Assembly: GCA_021904315.1 (NCBI GenBank)
Contig: CM038918.1
Coordinates: 9,997,349-10,061,348, forward strand
Reading direction: 5' to 3'
DNA length: 64,000 nucleotides
Source: Sphagnum magellanicum
Taxonomy: Eukaryota > Streptophyta > Sphagnopsida > Sphagnales > Sphagnaceae
The translations under genes and the position numbers were made by a program. Below are positions 47,061 through 59,929 of the stretch, in pieces (position 1 is the stretch's first letter; each line of letters begins with the position of its first letter). Under the pieces are notes generated by a model. The model saw only the letters and a list, made by a program, of their open reading frames with translations, ran no database searches and was not told the DNA's origin.

Positions 47061-49789
47061 ATGATGAAGAAAGATGCAGGAGAAAAGAAGTTGAAGCGAA
47101 AGATGGTGGGAACGAAGAAAATGGTAGTAGAGGAGAAAGGAAAGGATAGGAAGAAGAACAGTTTGGGAGGATTGCCTGATGAGAGCATGAAGAGGAAGGG
47201 TGTTGCTGTTTTGTCACAGCAAGCCAAAAAGAAGCAACAACTTGCACTCTCTGGTTTGGCATCAGGGGTAACAACTCCTCTTCCTCCGCCAGTGCCCAGT
47301 GAAGAAGCTGCTGCTGCACCCTCTGTCTCTGGACAGCCAAAGGATGTGGTGCTTGCTGCTGATTTCATGGTAAAAAGGCTTAACTTGCACCGATCTCTTT
47401 TCGTTCTCTTTATTTCTTTTCTTTCTTTTTTTCTCAAGCCAGAAGGGGAGTACGAGCTCAGAAGACCACCCCCCCGCCCACCCCCCACCTACCAACTTCT
47501 TGTGCAATATTTTTTTTTTCCTGCAGCCATTGGATAGACCAGTGCAGAATGAAGAAGCTTTATCAAAACACAGGACCAAGAAGAATAAGGAGAAGAACAA
47601 CAAGGTAGCTAGTTTGAATGCAACAGTCGGCACAGTCACCTCAGGTTTTCTTCCAAGCAGATCAACATCAGGGGTACTGTACATTGGTCATATACCACAT
47701 GGCTTCTACGAGGATCAGATGAGAGGTAGCCGTTTCCCATTGCCCACAAACCTTTCTTGCATGGGTGAATGTCTCTGCTTGCTTGCATGCAATTGTTTTC
47801 TTCTTCTTCTTCGCCCAAAGGTGTTTGTACAACCTCACTGTTTTGTTTTGCTTTGGCAGGGTTTTTTGGCCAATTTGGAACTATTAAGCGCCTCCGATTA
47901 TCTCGAAATAAGAAGGTGAAAAAATAGTTTTACAGGCCTCACGGTTTTCAGTTTTTTCTCTTGTTGCTTTGAAACTCTTTGCCCATATATTTAGTTTTGA
48001 GTTTAGTCTCCACAAAGTTAGTCTGTCAAAGTGTTGAAGGAGGCAACGAACTTTGTGGTTTGTGAGCTGTCTGTGCAACTGTGCAAGAATTTCTTTGCAA
48101 GACTTCATTTCCTTCAGAAACTTTGAAGTTCCAACTCAGAAAAGATTTTTTGTTTCTCTTCTGAGAATCATCTGTTTGAGTGATCCATCTCCTAAACTTC
48201 TGTGTGGGTTCTCCTCCCATAGGGCATTTGTGCTGTTTTCTAGGGTTGGGTCTTATTACCTGTAAAATGGTGGGGAAGCAGCCAAGAGGAATTATTGGAA
48301 CACCCTGAGTATTAGCAATCTTTTGTGTTACTACTCTTGTGATGCTGAATTGTGGCTTGGGTTGAAATTTTCCTTGTTGCAGACAGGGAAGTCGAAGCAC
48401 TATGCTTTCATTGAGTTTGAGACCCCTGAGGTGGGCACACCTTCACATCTTCTCTGTTCTCTTTGTTGCAAAATGCTTATGCTGCTGGTCTTGGGTGTTT
48501 CCTAGAGCAAACTTTATATGCCAAGCAATAGATGATTGCATGCTGGGTTTTGCTACACAAATGAACCAAATGACCATTTACCTACATGTGAGCTTGTGTA
48601 AAGGTTGTATCCTTAAACTGCTGCCTGAACCTCCACGTTGTTCTTCTGGGGGTTCTCAGAAAGAACTAGTGCAAAAGCCCCTTTAGCATTATATGCAGAA
48701 GCAGCTGATCCTGCAATGCCCATTGACCTGCTATATTATCCAACTGGCCTAGTTGCCTGACAAGAGGTGATGACATTGAGGTTGTGGAATGTGGTGTCCT
48801 GGTCAAGCCCAGCCCTCCGGTAGGTTGTTCATGTGTTGTTGCATGGATGTGCCAGGTAGCACACATTGTTGCAGAAGCAATGCATAACTATCTGTTATTT
48901 GAGTCAATGCTGCAAGTGAAGTTGGTGCCATTGGAGAAGATCCACTCACGCTTGTAAGTACTTACTTAATTCCCTTTTGGGTCATGACCAGGAGTTGAAA
49001 TTTTTTTTCTCTTTCATGAGTTGAGATTTTTTCTCTTAGATGCAGTTGCATGATCCACATCTGTTAACATGATCATATTCATGTGATGGGTTTTGCACAA
49101 AACAGTTGGATTGGTGCAAACCAGAAGTTCAAGACCGTCCCTTGGCAACAACTGGAACGTCAGCATCACAACCGGGTTAGTTCTTTTTGTGCTTCAAGAT
49201 CAGGTTCTATTGCTCTCTGCAAGTGCGAAAGATGGGTGGGTCTGCTGACAGGAAGAAGGAATCATAAAAGAAGTTACCAATGTATAGGAGAGGGATAAAG
49301 ATATGTGTCGCATGTGACATTGAGAGACTCACTGGCCTGTGATGATAAATTCAGTGGGGCTTTTTCCATGTGACAGGTCAGAACTCCTGAGGAGCAGCAG
49401 CTGCTGCTAGAGGCTCTGGTAAAGAAGGATCAGAAACGGAGAAGCAAAATTCTCGCAGTTGGCATTGACTATGACTACCCTGAAATTGTAAGTTTTTAGC
49501 AACTTTCACATGGAAGTTGTGAAAACCCTTCTACTAACAACTCTAGCCCTAACCCCTATCCCAGCTCCTTGGCCTGTCTGCAACTGCCTGTTGAATGTGA
49601 AAAGGACTTGGAGCTCCTAGATGCCATGAAATTGCAGATGAGCCAAACTAGAGAGCCCCAATGATCTCAGGCAAGAATTTGCTGGTTACTATCAATGTTG
49701 TGAACCTGATATCCTCAATTGGACTGTTGTTTTTGCAGAGAGCCTTGATTCCACCTTCATCAAAGCGGATTACAAATTTTGAATTGTGA
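47061..49789 (+). CDS. NIFK: NIFK-like nucleolar RRM protein, 8 exons, about 313 aa
   Basis: The exons are 47061-47369, 47527-47725, 47860-47915, 48383-48430, 48856-48953, 49106-49175, 49377-49487 and 49739-49789. All introns are GT-AG and phases agree. Residues 1-60 and 105-130 are lysine-rich, fitting nucleolar targeting. An RRM spans about residues 152-228, with RNP2 VLYIGHIP and RNP1 KSKHYAFIEF, followed by AEAMHNYLLFESMLQVKLVP. After the RRM come FKTVPWQQLERQHHNR and RRSKILAVGIDYDYPEI, a tail matching animal NIFK and yeast Nop15-type proteins, which act in 60S pre-rRNA processing. The human protein is about 293 aa. The start is the first of two adjacent ATGs. The telo-boxes upstream agree with a ribosome-biogenesis role. 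Confidence 0.88.
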
Positions 49790-52700
49790 TCAAAACAGGC
49801 TGGAGTTTTTCCCTCTGAAAATCAGTACCATGTGTGAGATTGAGACATAATTTTGTCTTCACACAAATCTAGAGTGTGGTTAGTGAACATATATCTAGAT
49901 TATCTATTGGGATTTTCCTGGTTATATGTTCCAAGGTGTGATGCCTTTGACATGAATGCCCCACTAGAGTTGGTACAATGATCATTCTAACTGCAAATCA
50001 TATCCACCAACATGTGCAATTGACATGAATGCATAAAATTTCTTTTGTTCAGTTTACTTTAAAACCATCATATGGATGAGGGAACTGTGGATTGATGCGT
50101 GAATCATTGGAGGAAATCAAGGGAGTTATGGTGGCCATGTTTGTGACAAGAAGTTGAGGAAATAAAAAATAAAACCCGGATAAGGCTCTACTTTGAGGGA
50201 ACATGAAATTCAGGAAGATTCCTGGGGGGGTGCAGATGGGTGCATTAGTCCATGTTTGTGGTTGGTGCATATTCAGTAATCCTACACAAAAGAACAAAGT
50301 CTTTGTGCAGTGGTTATTGTTGAAGTTTTGCAGAAGCTGAAATTATGGTATTTAAGGTTTGAGATACATGTCTAAGACCTGGATCTGGTTTTGTGGGTGG
50401 CCCCATATGGCCCCGTTAGATGCTTTGCTTGTTCAGGAGCAAACTTACATGGAATGAAGCTTTTACTTTCAAATGCTTGCTTAGTTTTAATACAGAGATA
50501 CTATTGAGCCTTGATTTTATTACCAATTGCTCTTGAATTGTATCTGATGATATGACTGAATCTTCTTGTTTGAGTCAGGTTTTTGCAAAAATGTTTTGTC
50601 TGAAATTTGGGGAGATTCTTGTGTGTAGTTTTATATACATCTGCCGCTGAGAGCTGATCAATTCAAATGGGAGCCATGCAAATGTACTAGCATTGATGAT
50701 GATGGTGATGATCTGATACTTCATGACATGTTAAAGGTTATGATGACCAGATTCATTTCTTGTCATGTTTGCATTTTCTTTTGCCGGATCTGACACAATG
50801 CTTACCATCAATGTGTAAGCTTGAGTGTTCATGATGCAAGTTCAACAAAGTAGCTTTGGGTTGCTTTTTGTATGCCCGATTTTTTTGTGATATTCACTCG
50901 TGTCATTTGTCATTGGATAATATGAATCAAATGGGTGTCTATGATTTTTGTATTCTATGTTGTATCAATGTTGTTGGGTTTCTAGTCATTTTGATGACCG
51001 TGGTGCGTATAAAACACTTGTCAATCTTGATTGAGTCTACACATAATTATTGTCACTAAGGTAAACAATTGCTTAAAAGTGTCATGAATGGTGATTTCAT
51101 GTGGAAGGGACCAATGGAAATTGTATTGTTGTTGTGAACCGTGTTGTTAGATTCACACATACTTGTGCTAATGGTATAAACATGTAATGTACACCCTTTT
51201 TTTAAGCAACGTTTTTAAATTTATTAACATGTTTGTTTGTTTCTTATTTCAAAAATTGCAATTTAATCATTTTGTGAAAAATACATGAAATATTCATATT
51301 ATTACTTTCTCTATTAAGGTTTTTAAAAATATTTCATGATACATTGAAAATTAAGATACCAATAATACTTTTACAACTACCATATCACCAATTCTTCAAG
51401 TAAGTGTTTAATAATTAATTCCCAAAATGGTGGAAAATAATAACAACAATCACATTCACCTTGACTCAACTGAACTTAAGGGAAAATGAAATTGTTTAAC
51501 TTTTGTTGTTTTGACAAGCTTTATTGTTTTGAACCAACCTATTTTTATTTGACTTTTTAATCAATCTTTTCAATTTAAATCAAACTTTTCAAAGTTTGAT
51601 ATTAGGTATTTCAACATTTTACATATTGTAATTAAGGTTATTGCCTATTGTTCAGAGGTTTCTTGATTTGTTGTGTTAAACTTAGGAGGTTTGTTTAAGT
51701 TTTAGAACTTAGGTTTTGAAACAAGTTCTAATTTAATTGATGAAGTTAAATTCAATTCCAAGGTTTTTTTTTTTTTTTTTTTCATAATTACATTTCTTGA
51801 AATCTTGTGGATAAGGAAATGTAAATGTGTTTTTATCTATTATTTACATATCAAAGTTGAAAGCTTAATAAAATGTGTGGCTAATTTACAATTACAATAA
51901 ATTTTTTTAACATATACATAAATATGAACATGAAAGATCCATGATGCAAACTTGCACTACAAACTATTTAAGTTTGTAAAATTCTATTTTCCAATTTTTA
52001 ATTCATTGAACATAGTTAATCCAAGCAATATTGGTTAATAATTTGACTTTATATAGTCGATTATGTTTTAAATTTTTGATCAAATAGTATTGGCGGTAAT
52101 TCATTGATATAAATTGCATTGAAAATCATTATAAACTTGAGAGGCATGTTTATGGTTGGTCACAATTTGGTCAAAAATAACAATTGTTTCAATATTTTAA
52201 TAATTGACATTGTTTCAACAACCAAACTCAAAAGATTTTGAATAAGAATTGATGTTTTTTGTTAATTGATTGAACTTATTAGGTCAAAACACACTAATAA
52301 AAGTTAATACAATTACTTCATAAAAAGATTGTGAATCTTTTTTTTTAGTCTTTTTTATTTTTTCATATATATATATATATATGAATGAAATCTTTTACAA
52401 CTTGTTATAAAAAATGGATATAGTTTCTCCAATATATCACTTTTTAAAAAAAATGTTAGTCATTGTTGAATAAATATGAAAATTTCAAAGGGAGAAAATT
52501 TTGCCACATTTTATATTTCATTTTGAAAAATTATCATAATTTTGAAACATACCAAAATATGTTAATTCTTTTAAGATTTAGCTCTTGCACCATAAGTTAC
52601 AACTTTGTTTTATATGTCACGTACATGACACCCTAAATCTCTAACCTCAACAAACCTTTAATCTTTTTTCCAAATTGTGCGCCCCATTCCATTTCAAACC

Positions 52701-53325
52701 AAATAACAAATTTTTCATCAATGAAATGTTTGATCTTGTTGTCTATTGTTGAATTTATTGACAAAAATGGTGAGTGGTTTATTACGACAAAAAAATAATT
52801 TTATAAATTTTCCATGTTCAAAATACTCATTGATTCATGGAATAAGGGTTCCATGACACTCGTTTTCGTCATCAATTCTTAAAATCTCATTTGGATTTAT
52901 ATATTTGATCTTATTCATAATTTTTAATCAAAACAAGCATGCATGATCCAATGTTGTGAACATGTTGATCATGACAAAATGCCTTTATAAGTGTTTTTCA
53001 AAATTAAGTAATAACCATTTTTTTAATGAATATGAATTATTTTAAATTTATCAATATGATGGAGTTGTTAGGTTTAGGACATCATAAAAAATTAATCATA
53101 GTTGTAAACATGCAAAAATGTAATACTTCAACAACATTTTTAATCATCAATATCCATTAAAAAAAAAAAAAAAGGTTTTTTTCTCTCAACATTTTGGGGT
53201 CCCTTTTCATTATGTTGATGTGTTTTTTCATTATGTTTATTTTTCAAAATTAAATGATTTTATTATTTGAACAAGATATAATACAAGTTAGAGATGAAAT
53301 GAATTAAGATTGAAAAAAAAAACCC

Positions 53326-53357
<32 letters not shown>

Positions 53358-53378
53358 TGATGATGATGATTAAACCCT

Positions 53379-53410
<32 letters not shown>

Positions 53411-53640
53411 AAACCCTTGATGATGATGATGATGATGATGATGTGGAGGATTTGATTTGGACTAGTAGCAGCAGATATTGTTGTTGTAATTTGCAAGATT
53501 TTTTTTTTTGAGGAATTGAGAGGAAGAAAGAAGAAATTTTGTTAGCGAGAAAGATGCATCTTCTGAAAACGGAAATGAATTCTCGGAAGAATCCTATGTG
53601 CTGCTGCTGCTGCTGCACTTGTTAAGGTTGGTGATGATTG
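49790..53640. other. AT-rich intergenic DNA
   Basis: The first several hundred bases may be 3' UTR of the NIFK-like gene. The rest is AT-rich with a poly-T tract (51,762-51,782) and a TA microsatellite (about 52,365-52,381). No gene or recognisable transposon was seen. Confidence 0.55.
53320..53444. repeat. Compound (GAT)n microsatellite with three-fold higher order
   Basis: Three blocks each start with AAACCCTTGATGATGATG and run for 8-14 GAT triplets, so the microsatellite plus its AAACCCTT head has been duplicated as a unit. It lies about 300 bp upstream of the start of the coiled-coil gene. Confidence 0.9.
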
Positions 53641-53736
53641 TCCACTGAATTGTGTGCAACTGTGGTCGAGGAATCAATGGTTCGGTAAATCGAGTCGGAT
53701 AACGAAAGTGGGTGAGCAGCATCGACCGAGTCAGTC

Positions 53737-56700
53737 ATGTCACAATGGCAATTTTCGCTTCCTCCATCGCACTCCTTTCGATTTCAAGCTTTGGATGTGA
53801 ATGACAACCCTGAATTGTAAGAACCCTAATTTTTTTTGCGAAAGCCCATAGCCAGTTTGGTGTGATGTGCAACGGGATGTTTTGTCTCATGTGCATGCAA
53901 CTTTTTTTTCTCAGGGTAGAAAACTCTGACTCTCTGTGAGACAGATTTTTTGTTTGTTTGGTTTCAATTCTAGGGTTTCATGAAATCATATGCTTATTTG
54001 CTTATTTGCTTTGCTTAGAAAAAGCTTGAATTAGGTCTTAGACGTCCATCAAGGTCAAGCAAGTATGTTCCCCCCCCTCCCCTTTTTTTTTCCCTCCCCA
54101 GTGAAGAAGAAATTTGAAAATGATTGGGTTCTTTTTTTTGCTCAAGGATGTTTCCTTTTTTTCTATTTGCAGTGAAGAAATTTGGAGATCATTGTTTTTT
54201 TTTGTTGAATGGAAATTTTTCATGAGTATGTTGTTTCTCGTCTGTAGGTGTGACCATACTGAAGTGGAGCTTCCTTTGATAGGATGGCATCAAATGAAAA
54301 CTGATACTCTGGGAGCTTCCCTCTACTGTATATTGCTGGTATGTATGTTTAATGTATGCGTGTAGATGCAATTTTTGCTTCTGATAGTACCATTTATATG
54401 TTCCCTTTCCTAAACATTTCTTTGTTGTTTTGGATTGGTTGCTATTGGTGATCAATCTTACAAGAAGTCAAAGTTACAGATGTCAGAACACCAGGACCCT
54501 AGCCCTAATTTTGAACCCAAATTCCATCTCTATTGCCTTAAACAGCACTCCCTGTTTTGATTCAAATTCAGGCATTGTCTTTGTAATGTGCACTACCATC
54601 TGTTATTATTTCCTCTATCTCTGTGACACCAATTTGTCAAAGGGAGTGAAATGGGCCATATTTGAAAGGAAATGGATGCAAGTCCTGAGTAAAGATTATC
54701 TTTGGATTGTTCTTTGGATTGTCTGCTCTTGAATGAACTTGCAGGTTGTTAATTGTCCTTCATTGTGGGAAGTAGGTACATGAATTTGAGATGTGTAAAC
54801 AGATGGGTTGTGCTGTGCAAAGCAGTGCATTGTACCCCAGTTTTCTCATGAATAGCAATAGCTGTGGTGATGGAGGATGGCAGGTAACTTATGCAGTGCT
54901 GGTCATTGTATCATGGCTGCCAGTGCCAATCCACCTAGCAGAGCCAGCATTGTTCTCAGCCTGTAATCTTGTCCTGCTTGTTTCCACAGGTTAGCCCTAA
55001 ACCCTGATATGCCTTAGGACTTCTTTCCGATGCAATGTGGGTACCTTTGTCCTTCACATAAATGGTGAATTTTTAGGTCAAGCAAAGGTCCTATTCAAGT
55101 AAGTGTGTTGAAGTGCAGGTCTTTTGCAAAGGCATTTGAGTGCGCAACTCAAAAGAGCCCAACGGCAGGTATTTAAATCTAGTCTCTTTATCATTTTGGT
55201 TTTGGCACCATGAGGCATTTTCTACTGAGGAATTGCTCAATTGGCACACTGGGCTGATGGTAACAGGGTTATCTCAAGTTCAGTGCACTCTTGGAGTGGA
55301 TTATCTATCAGCCATTCAAGACTGTTGCTTATGGTATAAGTGATTTCCCTTTGCCCTGCACAGATCCTTGGTGCTTTGCTGCTCATCATTTGTCTCTATC
55401 ACCTGAGCAGACCAAGATAGTTTCAAAAATTGCATCATTTGGCATTTAAGCTTGGTGTTTCACAGGCACAGCAGCATTGTTGGTTGTGGTAGCATGGGAT
55501 GCACTCCAGCAGAGATTGGGCATCCCGTGTTTGCTATTGCTTCGGTACACTTCTAAACAACTTGACAGTTGCAGGTTTAATCTGTTTGATAGTAGAAAAA
55601 TCTTGAAATGCTTTCTCTTATCTAACCCACCTACTTACGCCCAATGGCTTATATAAGTGTACCTGGGTATGAATGATACAGATGTTGATGACACTGTGGC
55701 TTTTTTGGTATTGGGATGCAGAGTGTTCATATTGGTGCAAATCCTGTGGACAGGGTTTTTGGTGGGGATTTTCATTTGTATGTCACATCCCATTGCTTTA
55801 TGTGGTTATATGTTGTACTGTGTTAGATAGTTGGAATATGTTTTATCAGGAGCTCTTAGAAGGTACACGGTGGGTACAGGGGTTATCACTGAAAGTGGAG
55901 TTGTTTGTACTCAGATAAGGTGCATGGACACAATACTTCACATTGTGAACCTGATGCTGTGAATACTCTCTACTCTGCCTTACGACCACCTTCTGCCCTT
56001 GATGACATTAGGTTTTCTTTTCCTTACTGCTTCTCCTCCTCTTTGGTGATTTTTTGTAGTTAACACTGCTCTGTTAGTCTTTTGTTGAAGTTCTTCCATG
56101 CTTGTTCTCACTATCTTCTTGACTGGTAAGACTGGCACCTTTCTTGACGCATCACAGCCAATTTTGCTGATCTGGAGTGTTGGGTTTTTGACAGTCTAGT
56201 TCAGGTTTACTTGTATTATTATTCTCTTGTCTGCTGGGTTTATGCACCAAGATTATGGTCATGTACTGAAATTCATGACTGTAACCGAACATGGGCTCTG
56301 TTGTGTTTCCAAGATGGTTGTTGGTGTCTATGGGGTTAATCAGGGAGTTTGGAATGGTAGTTATGTTGACAGACATGGATTAGCAGAGCAGCAAGCAGTG
56401 CTTCTCCAATATCAACAGGATAACCTTCAACACTTCAGGAAAGAGGCAAGAGTCATCCTTGCACTTCTTATGGGGGGAAAGAAATTTAAATTATAGCATC
56501 AAACTCAAGTTTGACTATGTGATATGATGCTAGAGTTGTTGAAATCTACTCAGACACCATCACTGCACTCATTCTTGTGTGTTAGTTTTGATTTTGCTGG
56601 AACTGACCCCAAAAACTAACTTCAAAGCATTGTTGGAAGTATTAATACATTAAAAGGCCTGCATATAGCTCCTGTCCTTTTGTTTTTGCTGAATTGTTGC

Positions 56701-58231
56701 ATTGGTAATTGGATGCAGATTCTGCACCTTCAGGAAAGCTTGAGTAAATATGAGCGAATGCAAGATGGCAGTACACCACAGGTGCAAACATGCCACCCAG
56801 CCATGGGTTCTTTCAACCAAGCTTCTGCACAAGTTTGGCATAGACTTGGAACCGCATTGAGGATAATGTTGGGGGTGGTTTTACAATCATGTGTGTGCCA
56901 ATCTCTAGGTGTGAGACAGAATTCAAGTCACACCTGTGCATCTGTGTCTGCATATTGCAATTCTGGGTTTCTGTTTGACACGGGTACAGGGGACAGGTGG
57001 ACTTGGTACATATGTTGGCTGCCCGAGAACAAGAATTACGTGCCATCACAGCTGAGGCATGAGCTTTCAAATATACCCTGCAGAAACTTTTGGTGTATCT
57101 CACTGTTTGTTGGTCTAGGATTGAGACAAATATGTATTAGCTTTCCTTGGTAATTAGCTGGTGTGACAAGCAAATTGCAGATGTGGGGTTTTCACCCCAC
57201 AAATATTTCTTTGCTTATACATGGAGCTTTTGTTTGTGGGGGTGAATTCAGAGGGACCAATTGCAAGTAGAGGTACGACTTGCAAGAGGGCTCATCAGTG
57301 AGCGTGATGCTGACATATTGCAAGTCCGAGCCATTAATGATCAGGTAGACTATCACAGTTGATTCTAATGCTTCCATATTTTCAGCCTTCTCATCTGACC
57401 CAAAGACACTGTTGTTGCATGACAAGCAAGCATGGTTATTGCCTTGACACTTCTACACTTTTTCTTTATGCCCATGCACTGTATAAAGGACTCAAGTAGG
57501 GCTGGATAGTTCACAAATACTGGGTTTCACTATGAAAGCAATTGAGCATGTAATTTTTATGTTACAGCCACACATAGGTTTCTGGATCATTCTTAACCTG
57601 ACCCTTTTCATAGACTGTACATTCACATAGTTTGCCATTTACAAAACCTTGGGACAAGACTATTCACATTTTCTTACTAATGGATCTTATTAGCAAGTTG
57701 GAGGTTTTTTTGAGCACGTCACTTGACATATTTATTTAATTTGCTGTTTCCTTATTCTTTTCTTCCAAGGGGAGGATATGTTTAGCAATTGATTCACCCC
57801 TCCACTGGTGTGGTACGGGCCTACAGTATATTGAGGAGAATGACAGAGTGCGGGCAATGTTGGATGAGTGGAGCACCCGAGCCACCAAGGTGAATAATCT
57901 TGAAATGCCAAGATCCTTTCCTTTCATTGCTCGAGTGTGGTTTTTATTAGTACATCATGATATGGGGTCTATGAGATCTTGCAGTCTTGCTGGTACTGTA
58001 AAAATGCATAAGTGTAAGAGAAAAATGAACTGGGCCCATATTGGAATACACAAAAATATGTGGAGATAGATGAAAATGCAGATGCTGGTTTTTTGTCGAA
58101 TTGCTGACGAAAGTAAAAAATTGTTACTGGGTGTGAAGTTGGAGCTGGCACTTGAATCCAAACAGAAAGCCAATGGGGAACTGCTGAAGAAGATCAAACA
58201 CCATGCAGACTCTTCTACAGAACTATCATAG
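53737..58231 (+). CDS. Unrecognised protein with C-terminal coiled coil, about 13 exons, about 349 aa (model)
   Basis: Modelled exons are 53737-53816, 54248-54338, 54884-54989, 55119-55168, 55215-55333, 55466-55544, 55722-55761, 55880-55919, 56373-56445, 56719-56781, 56997-57056, 57252-57344, 57827-57889 and 58139-58231; phases agree throughout. The C-terminal third is a clear coiled coil: AEQQAVLLQYQQDNLQHFRK, LHLQESLSKYERM, LAAREQELRAITAE, RDQLQVEVRLARGLISERDA, YIEENDRVRAMLDEWSTRA and LELALESKQKANGELLKKI. The middle (CGSMGCTPAEIGHPVFAIA, VHIGANPVDRVFG, VITESGVVCTQI) looks folded, but I do not recognise it. Exons 3-5 and the last acceptor (58139 or 58078) are least certain. Two introns fit GC-AG rather than GT-AG. 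A CpG-rich patch (53,640-53,780) supports the start. The function is unknown. Confidence 0.6.
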
Positions 58232-59925
58232 CGTGAAAGGGATCATACACACATCAACAACCCTTTGGATCCTATCAAATTTCTCAACTGACGTAGCAGC
58301 AGACTGATTTATCTGTTGTTTGGAATCACATCTGGAGGGATGGTTTTGCAATGGCTTGAATTCTGAAAACTATTTCCAAATGCAAACCTTCCTTACAGGT
58401 TGATTTGTTCTGCGACAAATTGTGGGATGTTACCACGGTTCACAGAATCCATTGGTGTATGACAATTGAAAGCAGTATCGAAGCTGTTCTGAAAATTGAA
58501 ATAGGAAAATCGAGCGCTTGTTCCTGTCTTCATATTGCCAGTTTGCATCCATGCTCTCCAATTTCGATCCTATGCCATTAAATGTTAGTTACACCGCACT
58601 TTAAACCTTAAACCCTAATAGCCGCCAATACATCTATCTATCTGTACATACATCCATCCCTTAGGGTTGGTTGGTTAGTAGTTGTCCATTTGGGCCCTTT
58701 CTTGCATGCAATAAGCTCTTCATTGCAATTAAATGAGCTATTTCATTTACTTCTTATATAGTATATGACCCATTTGCAATCATGGCATGTTGTTCACTTG
58801 CGTGCACAAACATGATGACTTTGTGGGACTCCAAAACCAAACATATCAAAGCAACTTACCAACTCCACAAACATTAATGGAAGGATGATGGATGGGACAA
58901 CAAACCCTAAAAAGCTTATGGGGCATTTTTCCCATGATGAGGATTGGAGAAAGAAAGAGAGAGATTGACAAAGGTTGGAAGTAGCTTTTATTTATTTTAC
59001 AAATTTTTTTTATATCCTTTTCATTGAGAATTTTCCAAAAAATACCAAAAAGCACAACACCAAAATTTCCTTGAAATTTTAGTTTTGATTTTTATTGAAA
59101 ATTTTAATGGGAAAATTATTAATATTCAATAATTGTTGCATTCTAAGTCTAAACATTATTAAAATCACTTTAAATGCAACCCTTAACTCATCAAAGGCTT
59201 TTTTAATGATATCAAGTGCATCACAAGGGACTTCATGATTTGGAAAATCAACAAAAATGAAATATAATATTGATATTTCATTTTTTTTAATAAAAATTAT
59301 TAATTTAGTATAAATAACACAAACATTGTGAATGGGTTATTGGGCAAAAATTATAACTCAATTGGTCTTGCAATAGGATCATGTTTATTTCCAAACTAAG
59401 ATATAATTAATATAGAATTGTGCATTAATCCTAAGTGCTAAAAAAAATGGCATATATATATATATATATATATATACAGGAAACTTAGGTATTAAAATTT
59501 TAAATAAATTCAATTAAATTTTTTGTGATCCAAAGTTTGGACAATAACTTATTGTTCTTAAGGTTTTAACCCATGTACTAACATCACAACACTAACATTA
59601 ACCATTATTAGGGTTTGTAAGGTGCCTCCAAGTTTGTTTCGAATTACCTTAGTGTTTTTTTTTTTTTTTTTTTTTTTTTGACAAATTTTTGTCATTTTTT
59701 TGACAAAAAGGTAGGGAAAATATTGAAAAATATTGTTCTTTTTAATGTAAATTGGACTAATTTGAAAAAATAATTAACCAAGTTTTTTTTTAATCACAAA
59801 ATTGAAAAAAAGAAAAAGAAAACCTTGATTATTAATTACCCTTGAGGTTTGAAGTTTGTAAGAAAGTATTTAAAAAAGAGAAAATAATACCCCCCAAAAT
59901 TATAAGTACAGATACGTAGTACATA
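58232..59925. other. Intergenic DNA, no gene seen
   Basis: The left part is probably 3' UTR of the coiled-coil gene. A TTAAACCTTAAACCCTAAT motif at about 58,602-58,620 resembles a telo-box, but no gene start follows. A TA microsatellite lies at about 59,454-59,475 and a long poly-T at 59,656-59,679. Confidence 0.55.
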
Positions 59926-59929
59926 CATA

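Noticed and set aside
47262-47684. 140-codon minus-strand frame opposite the NIFK-like gene
   Set aside because: It is antisense to confirmed RRM-gene exons and has no recognisable domain.
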